A DNA stretch of 8,334 nt, taken from assembly GCA_030594935.1 (NCBI GenBank), contig JAUVEE010000030.1, forward strand, positions 1 to 8,334, in the 5' to 3' direction. Under the pieces are notes generated by a model, which saw only the letters and a list, made by a program, of their open reading frames with translations, did not search any database and was not told the origin of the DNA. Below, in pieces: positions 5,233-8,334 of this stretch. Position 1 is the first letter of the stretch; the number at the start of each line of letters is the position of its first letter. This stretch comes from a bacterium (GTDB lineage: Bacteria; Patescibacteriota; Minisyncoccia; Minisyncoccales; JAGLPU01). A program made the translations under genes and the position numbers.

Positions 5233-6522
5233 ATGAGTAATGATAAAAATAATCATAAAAAAAGAATAGCAATGATTAGCGTCCACTCTGATCCGTCAGC
5301 TAAATTAGGCGGACACGAAACAGGAGGGCAAAATGTTTATGTTTCTGAATTAAGCAAGGCTTTGGGGCGAATTGGCTGGTCAGTTGATATTTTTACTAGA
5401 TTGACTAGAAAAAGAACAAAAATGGTTAAGTCTCATGGAAAAAATGTAAACATTATATATATAAAGGCAGGTCCTCGCTATTTTATACCTAAAGACAAGG
5501 TATTGGAAAAATTACCGGAATTTGTTGGTAATTTCCTTGCTTATAAGGAAGAAAACAAAATCAACTACAAAATGATTCATGGAAATTATTACTTAGGTGG
5601 CTGGACAGCTGCTCAAATTAAAAGAATATTGCGTATTCCAATGGTAGAAACTTTCCATTCATTGGGCCGTATTCGCCATCGCACTTTAGAAAAATTTGAA
5701 AAGGAAAACATTGACATTGAAAACTTTAAAGACAGGCTCATAGCCGAAAAAGAAATAATGAAAACAGCCGACACTATAATTGCGACTAATCCTCCGGAAA
5801 AAAGAGATCTTATGCATTATTATGATTTTGGTTTGGAGGATAAAATAAAAATTATTCCTTGCGGAGTTAATTTAAAACGTTTTCGGAAAATAAGCTTTGA
5901 GAATGCCAGGGTTTATATCAATCACTTCTCTGAAGAAGATAAAATTATTTCATACATTGGACGAATAGATTGGCGTAAAGGGATTGAAACATTAATCAGG
6001 GCTCTTCCTTTAGTTTCAAAAAAGCTTCCTAAATTAAGTTTAAAAGTAATGGTTGTGGGCGGAAAAATAGGTAAAAAGGGCGATCCGGCTGACAAAAAAG
6101 AAATTGCCCAGTTAAAAGATATAGCTAAAGAATTAAAGGTTGAGAAAAAAGTCTTGTTTTTGGGCAGAAAAGATCAGGAAAAACTTCGTTACTATTATTC
6201 GGCCAGTGACATCTTTGTAATTCCTTCCTACTATGAACCGTTTGGCATGACAGCATTAGAGGCAATGCGCTGCGGCGTGCCTATTGTTGCTTCAAAGGTA
6301 GGCGGACTTTCTCATATTATCCAAAATAGAAAAACAGGGACTTTTTTCCCGCCAAAAAACCACAAAATTCTGGCCAAAAAAATCATCCAAATTTTTGAGA
6401 ACAAAAATCTAAAAAATAAATTAACCAAAAATGCGGAAATGATTGTAAAAGAAAACTATGGCTGGAATAAAATTGCTTTAGAAATGTCAAAATTATATCA
6501 AGAACTATTGTCTCACTCATAA
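5233..6522 (+). CDS. GT4-family glycosyltransferase, sucrose-phosphate-synthase/MshA-like
   Basis: Retaining, nucleotide-sugar-dependent glycosyltransferase with the GT-B fold, cytoplasmic or on the inner face of the membrane. The N-terminal acceptor domain opens with a basic segment and then IAMISVHSDP, with the glycine-rich GGQNVYV loop (31-37) typical of the sucrose synthase, sucrose-phosphate synthase and MshA branch, and HGNYY (116-120). The C-terminal nucleotide-sugar domain has the phosphate-binding GRIDWRKG (243-250; R244, K249) and the E-x7-E signature in YEPFGMTALEA (E335, E343), followed by GVPIVASKVGG. The 429-residue length is full for the family and no key residue is missing. 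No membrane helix is evident. Donor and acceptor cannot be read from the sequence; a sugar-phosphate, glycolipid or polysaccharide acceptor are all possible. It is the first gene of a two-gene operon and has a structured leader. The start is preceded by no ordinary Shine-Dalgarno sequence. Confidence 0.9.
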   Translation: MSNDKNNHKKRIAMISVHSDPSAKLGGHETGGQNVYVSELSKALGRIGWSVDIFTRLTRKRTKMVKSHGKNVNIIYIKAGPRYFIPKDKVLEKLPEFVGNFLAYKEENKINYKMIHGNYYLGGWTAAQIKRILRIPMVETFHSLGRIRHRTLEKFEKENIDIENFKDRLIAEKEIMKTADTIIATNPPEKRDLMHYYDFGLEDKIKIIPCGVNLKRFRKISFENARVYINHFSEEDKIISYIGRIDWRKGIETLIRALPLVSKKLPKLSLKVMVVGGKIGKKGDPADKKEIAQLKDIAKELKVEKKVLFLGRKDQEKLRYYYSASDIFVIPSYYEPFGMTALEAMRCGVPIVASKVGGLSHIIQNRKTGTFFPPKNHKILAKKIIQIFENKNLKNKLTKNAEMIVKENYGWNKIALEMSKLYQELLSHS

Positions 6523-6524
6523 TT

Positions 6525-7640
6525 ATGAAAAAAAAGCTCAAAATAGCCTATTATTGCTCAAATAGAACTGTTTTTCCTCCCCCGAAAAATATTATTGCGG
6601 CCAACGCTGATGTAATGTACGAAATATCAGCGGCAATGGTTAAAAAAGGACATAATGTAACTATTTATGCGTCAAAAGGGTCAGCTATGGAAAAAGTAAA
6701 AATAGTTGACCTGGGTTTACCTCCTCATAAACTTGACCATGCTTATGAATCTGAAGAATGGGTAAAAGACCTGCATAATACTTATAGAATAACCTATATC
6801 AGCGAATTAATTAACAATTCTGATAAATACGATATTATTCATCTTCATGTTGGACGCCCAATTTTTGGAGAACCCTTTATTAAATTTGCAAAATGTCCGG
6901 TAATTTTTACAATCCATGAAAATTTTGTGCCTGCTTTCGGTCCGCTGATGAATTTTTATAAAAAATCAAAACTGGTCTCAATTTCAAACACTCAAAGAAA
7001 AACTTTTCCGTCTTTAAACTACCTGGCCACTATTTATCACGGAGTTCATGTTAAAAACTACCCTTTTAATCTAAATCCAAAGAACAACTGTATCTTCTTA
7101 AGTAGGGTTTCAAAAGAGAAAGGCGTGGAGTTGGCAATTAAAGCTGCTCAAGAAAATAAAATTAAATTAGATATTTATGGTCCGGGAAACGAAAACTATT
7201 TAAAAAAATCGGTTCTCCCTTATCTTGATAAAGATATATCTTATCAAGGAATGATAAAAAAATATTCTAAAAAGTGGTATCAAGCTTATTCAGAAGCTAA
7301 AGCTTTCCTTATGCCTATCCAATGGGATGAGCCGTTCGGCCTGGTAATGATAGAAGCTATGGCTTGCGGAACACCGGTTGTTGCTTTTAATAGAGGTTCT
7401 GTGCCGGAAATAATCAAAGACAAAGAAACTGGATTTATTGTTAAGCCATTTAGCAAAAATGGAAAAGTGAATATAAGGGGCTTTGTGAAAGCAGTGAAAA
7501 AGCTCTACCAAATGCCAGAAGAAAAGTATCTAAAAATGCGGCACAATTGCCGCAAACACATTGAAAAAAATTTTACGATTGAAAAAATGACAGACAAGTA
7601 TGAAAAATTATATTATAAGATTTTGAAAGACCAAAAATAA
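6525..7640 (+). CDS. GT4-family glycosyltransferase, second gene of operon
   Basis: GT-B fold glycosyltransferase of 371 residues, from a different subgroup than the preceding gene. The N-terminal domain begins KLKIAYYCSNRTVFPPPKN and holds the DIIHLHVG segment (103-110) and HEN (131-133). The C-terminal domain has FLSRVSKEKGVELAIKAA (191-208; R194 and K199 as phosphate ligands), DIYGPG (216-221) and the E-x7-E motif in DEPFGLVMIEAMACGTPVV (E269, E277), then RGSVPEII. All core GT4 features are present; substrate unknown. The ATG is 2 bases after the upstream stop with no Shine-Dalgarno sequence, so translation is probably coupled and the two enzymes likely act in one glycan or glycolipid pathway. 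A perfect terminator follows at once. Both genes of the operon are rich in AAA, AAT and ATT codons. Confidence 0.9.
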   Translation: MKKKLKIAYYCSNRTVFPPPKNIIAANADVMYEISAAMVKKGHNVTIYASKGSAMEKVKIVDLGLPPHKLDHAYESEEWVKDLHNTYRITYISELINNSDKYDIIHLHVGRPIFGEPFIKFAKCPVIFTIHENFVPAFGPLMNFYKKSKLVSISNTQRKTFPSLNYLATIYHGVHVKNYPFNLNPKNNCIFLSRVSKEKGVELAIKAAQENKIKLDIYGPGNENYLKKSVLPYLDKDISYQGMIKKYSKKWYQAYSEAKAFLMPIQWDEPFGLVMIEAMACGTPVVAFNRGSVPEIIKDKETGFIVKPFSKNGKVNIRGFVKAVKKLYQMPEEKYLKMRHNCRKHIEKNFTIEKMTDKYEKLYYKILKDQK

Positions 7641-7665
7641 AAAAAGGAGCTCGGCTCCTTTTTTT
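7639..7665 (+). terminator. Perfect intrinsic terminator after the glycosyltransferase operon
   Basis: Overlapping the last two bases of the stop codon, seven A and GGAGC (7639-7650) pair with GCTCC and seven T (7654-7665) over a TCG loop, a 12-bp perfect stem. The symmetric A and T runs make it bidirectional, so it can also stop the converging matrixin remnant (ending at 7678) on the minus strand. Confidence 0.9.
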
Positions 7666-7677
7666 ATTATCATCCTT

Positions 7678-7977
7678 TTAAAATCCGCCGTATAGTTTCT
7701 GAACTCCTGTGATATCCGGCGCTGTAAGAGTTCTTTTCTTTGTTTCTCCAGAAGTGGAGTAGCCGTACATTGTCACCTCGCTACAAGCGCTTTCGTATAT
7801 GTCATCTAAACCGACTCCATGGCCGATCTCATGAGTAGCAATATTTTGCAAATCCATTACTGTTGGATCAACTGTTGCGTCTCCCCAGTCATAATTGGTA
7901 TCAAACAATACGTCAAATTCAACTATCTCTCTTGTTGGCGGCGTATTCGGCGATAAAACAAATGTGGTTGACCTCAT
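7678..7977 (-). pseudogene. Matrixin-type zinc metalloprotease, N-terminally truncated remnant
   Basis: The 99 residues correspond to the second half of an M10A/matrixin-like catalytic domain. Visible are TREIVEFDVLFDT (15-27), the helix ATHEIGHGVGLDD (47-59) with zinc ligands H49 and H53, general base E50 and an Asp (D59) as third ligand in HExxHxxGxxD, and the Met-turn VTMYGYS (M70), followed by the usual DITGVQKLYG ending. Normal relatives are secreted, with a signal peptide and about 100 or more residues before this point; none of that is here. Upstream of the Met at 7977 the frame stays open for 32 codons to a TAG at 8076-8074, but holds no ATG, GTG or TTG and does not resemble the family. 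The other two minus-strand frames of the spacer hold no matching piece either. It converges on the terminator of the glycosyltransferase operon. Most likely a decayed gene; a short intracellular protein is possible but less likely. Confidence 0.7.
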
Positions 7978-8045
7978 TTTCTGTGTATGACTGCGGTCGC
8001 AAATTTTTAATTTACGTTCTGCGCGCCTTAAATTATTTCGTATAT

Positions 8046-8059
8046 CTATATTAATATAG
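8046..8059. promoter_or_regulatory. Perfect 14-bp palindrome inside the promoter spacer
   Basis: CTATATTAATATAG reads the same on both strands. It ends directly before the -10 TATAAT (8060-8065) of the kinase-like gene and also overlaps minus-strand TATACT (8063-8058) facing the matrixin remnant. An operator for a dimeric repressor is possible, but AT-rich palindromes also arise by chance. Confidence 0.35.
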
Positions 8060-8065
8060 TATAAT
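8060..8065 (+). promoter_or_regulatory. Candidate -10 element of the isopentenyl-phosphate-kinase-like gene
   Basis: A perfect TATAAT lies 19 bases before the ATG at 8085, so transcription would start near 8072 with a leader of about 13 bases. The -35 position is poor (TTCGTA at 8037-8042), so strength is uncertain. Confidence 0.5.
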
Positions 8066-8084
8066 TTTAATAACTAGAAATAAT

Positions 8085-8334
8085 ATGGCTTTAATAATAT
8101 TAAAAATTGGCGGGGCGGCAATAACTTAAAAGAAAAACAACGCCAAAAAAATAAAAAGAAAGGTTTTAGAACGACTGGCGCGCGAGATAGTAAAGGCTAA
8201 AAAAAAGAAAAACTTCTCTTTAATCATTGTCCACGGTGTCGGAGCTTTCGGGCATGTTGTAGCAAAAAAATACAACCTGGATAAGGGATATAAGAATATA
8301 TCACAGATAAGGGCGGTCACGGAAATATATACAG
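8085..8334 (+). pseudogene. Isopentenyl phosphate kinase-like gene with in-frame TAA at codon 15, runs off window
   Basis: Amino-acid-kinase fold. The intact family phosphorylates isopentenyl phosphate to isopentenyl diphosphate in alternative mevalonate or salvage routes. The frame reads MALIILKIGGAAIT (1-14, the N-terminal ATP-binding loop with K7 and GG), then TAA at 8127-8129, then continues in the same frame with KVLERLAREI (26-35) and SLIIVHGVGAFGHVVAKKY (45-63). The last segment matches the HGxGSFGH motif, including the histidine (H57 if the stop is counted) that marks isopentenyl phosphate kinases within the superfamily. The stop sits where relatives have the D or K of the ITDK segment. 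Since the downstream frame is kept, a single base change (for example AAA or GAA to TAA) explains it better than an indel. No in-frame ATG follows in the window, and an internal restart would lack the ATP-binding loop. The 3' part is outside the window. Confidence 0.75.

Noticed and set aside
7863..8054. 63-codon plus-strand open frame across the matrixin start
   Set aside because: Overlaps the conserved zinc-binding half of the matrixin remnant on the other strand and shows no domain of its own.
8127..8129. TAA at codon 15 of the kinase-like gene as evidence for an alternative genetic code
   Set aside because: All eight genes with a visible 3' end in this window use TAA as their stop, and the known recoding in CPR lineages concerns TGA, not TAA.
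8126..8320. 64-codon minus-strand open frame
   Set aside because: Antisense to the kinase-like frame, which shows clear family motifs; its phenylalanine runs mirror lysine-rich codons on the plus strand.

Overview
The window looks like a piece of a small-genome, anaerobic bacterium, most likely Patescibacteria (Candidate Phyla Radiation, CPR). This rests on bacterial -10/-35 promoters and U-tailed intrinsic terminators (against an archaeon), short and tightly packed genes with ATG starts, almost no Shine-Dalgarno sequences, TAA as the stop of every complete gene, and a gene mix often seen in CPR genomes: a Pif1-like helicase with a C-terminal HTH, metal-dependent phosphoglycerate mutase, rubrerythrin, paired GT4 glycosyltransferases, an isopentenyl-phosphate-kinase-like gene and a matrixin-like protease. 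The taxonomic call is inference; no rRNA or ribosomal protein is present.

Left block (1-4972, all minus strand, read right to left). aroD (type I 3-dehydroquinate dehydratase) comes first and has its own promoter and terminator. gpmI (cofactor-independent phosphoglycerate mutase) follows, with a -10 box so close to its ATG that the mRNA may be leaderless. Then come a Pif1-like helicase, a 38-residue single-span membrane peptide, a 96-residue stand-alone copy of the anaerobic ribonucleotide reductase zinc/glycyl-radical tail, and rubrerythrin cut by the left window edge. The last two fit an oxygen-sensitive lifestyle.

Centre (4973-5232). This is a divergent intergenic region. It has a promoter for each direction, a short GC-rich island with two adjacent hairpins, AT-rich palindromes, and a strong stem-loop in the leader of the rightward operon, ending 6 bases before its start codon.

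Right block (5142-7665, plus strand). Two GT4-family glycosyltransferases, 2 bases apart, form an operon ended by a perfect hairpin terminator. The block is visibly more AT-rich than the left block. A role in cell-surface or soluble glycoside synthesis is inferred.

Right end (7678-8334). Two damaged genes sit head to head: a matrixin-type metalloprotease reduced to its catalytic C-terminal half (minus strand), and an isopentenyl-phosphate-kinase-like gene with an in-frame TAA at codon 15 (plus strand, running off the window).

The most unusual observation is in aroD. After the dehydratase domain ends, about 50 residues match the extreme C-terminus of shikimate dehydrogenase (AroE), while the AroE catalytic and NADP-binding core is absent. 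This looks like the scar of a plant/Chlamydia-type AroD-AroE fusion that lost its middle in frame. The second is the free-standing glycyl-radical domain, which may be a spare or repair part for a class III ribonucleotide reductase.
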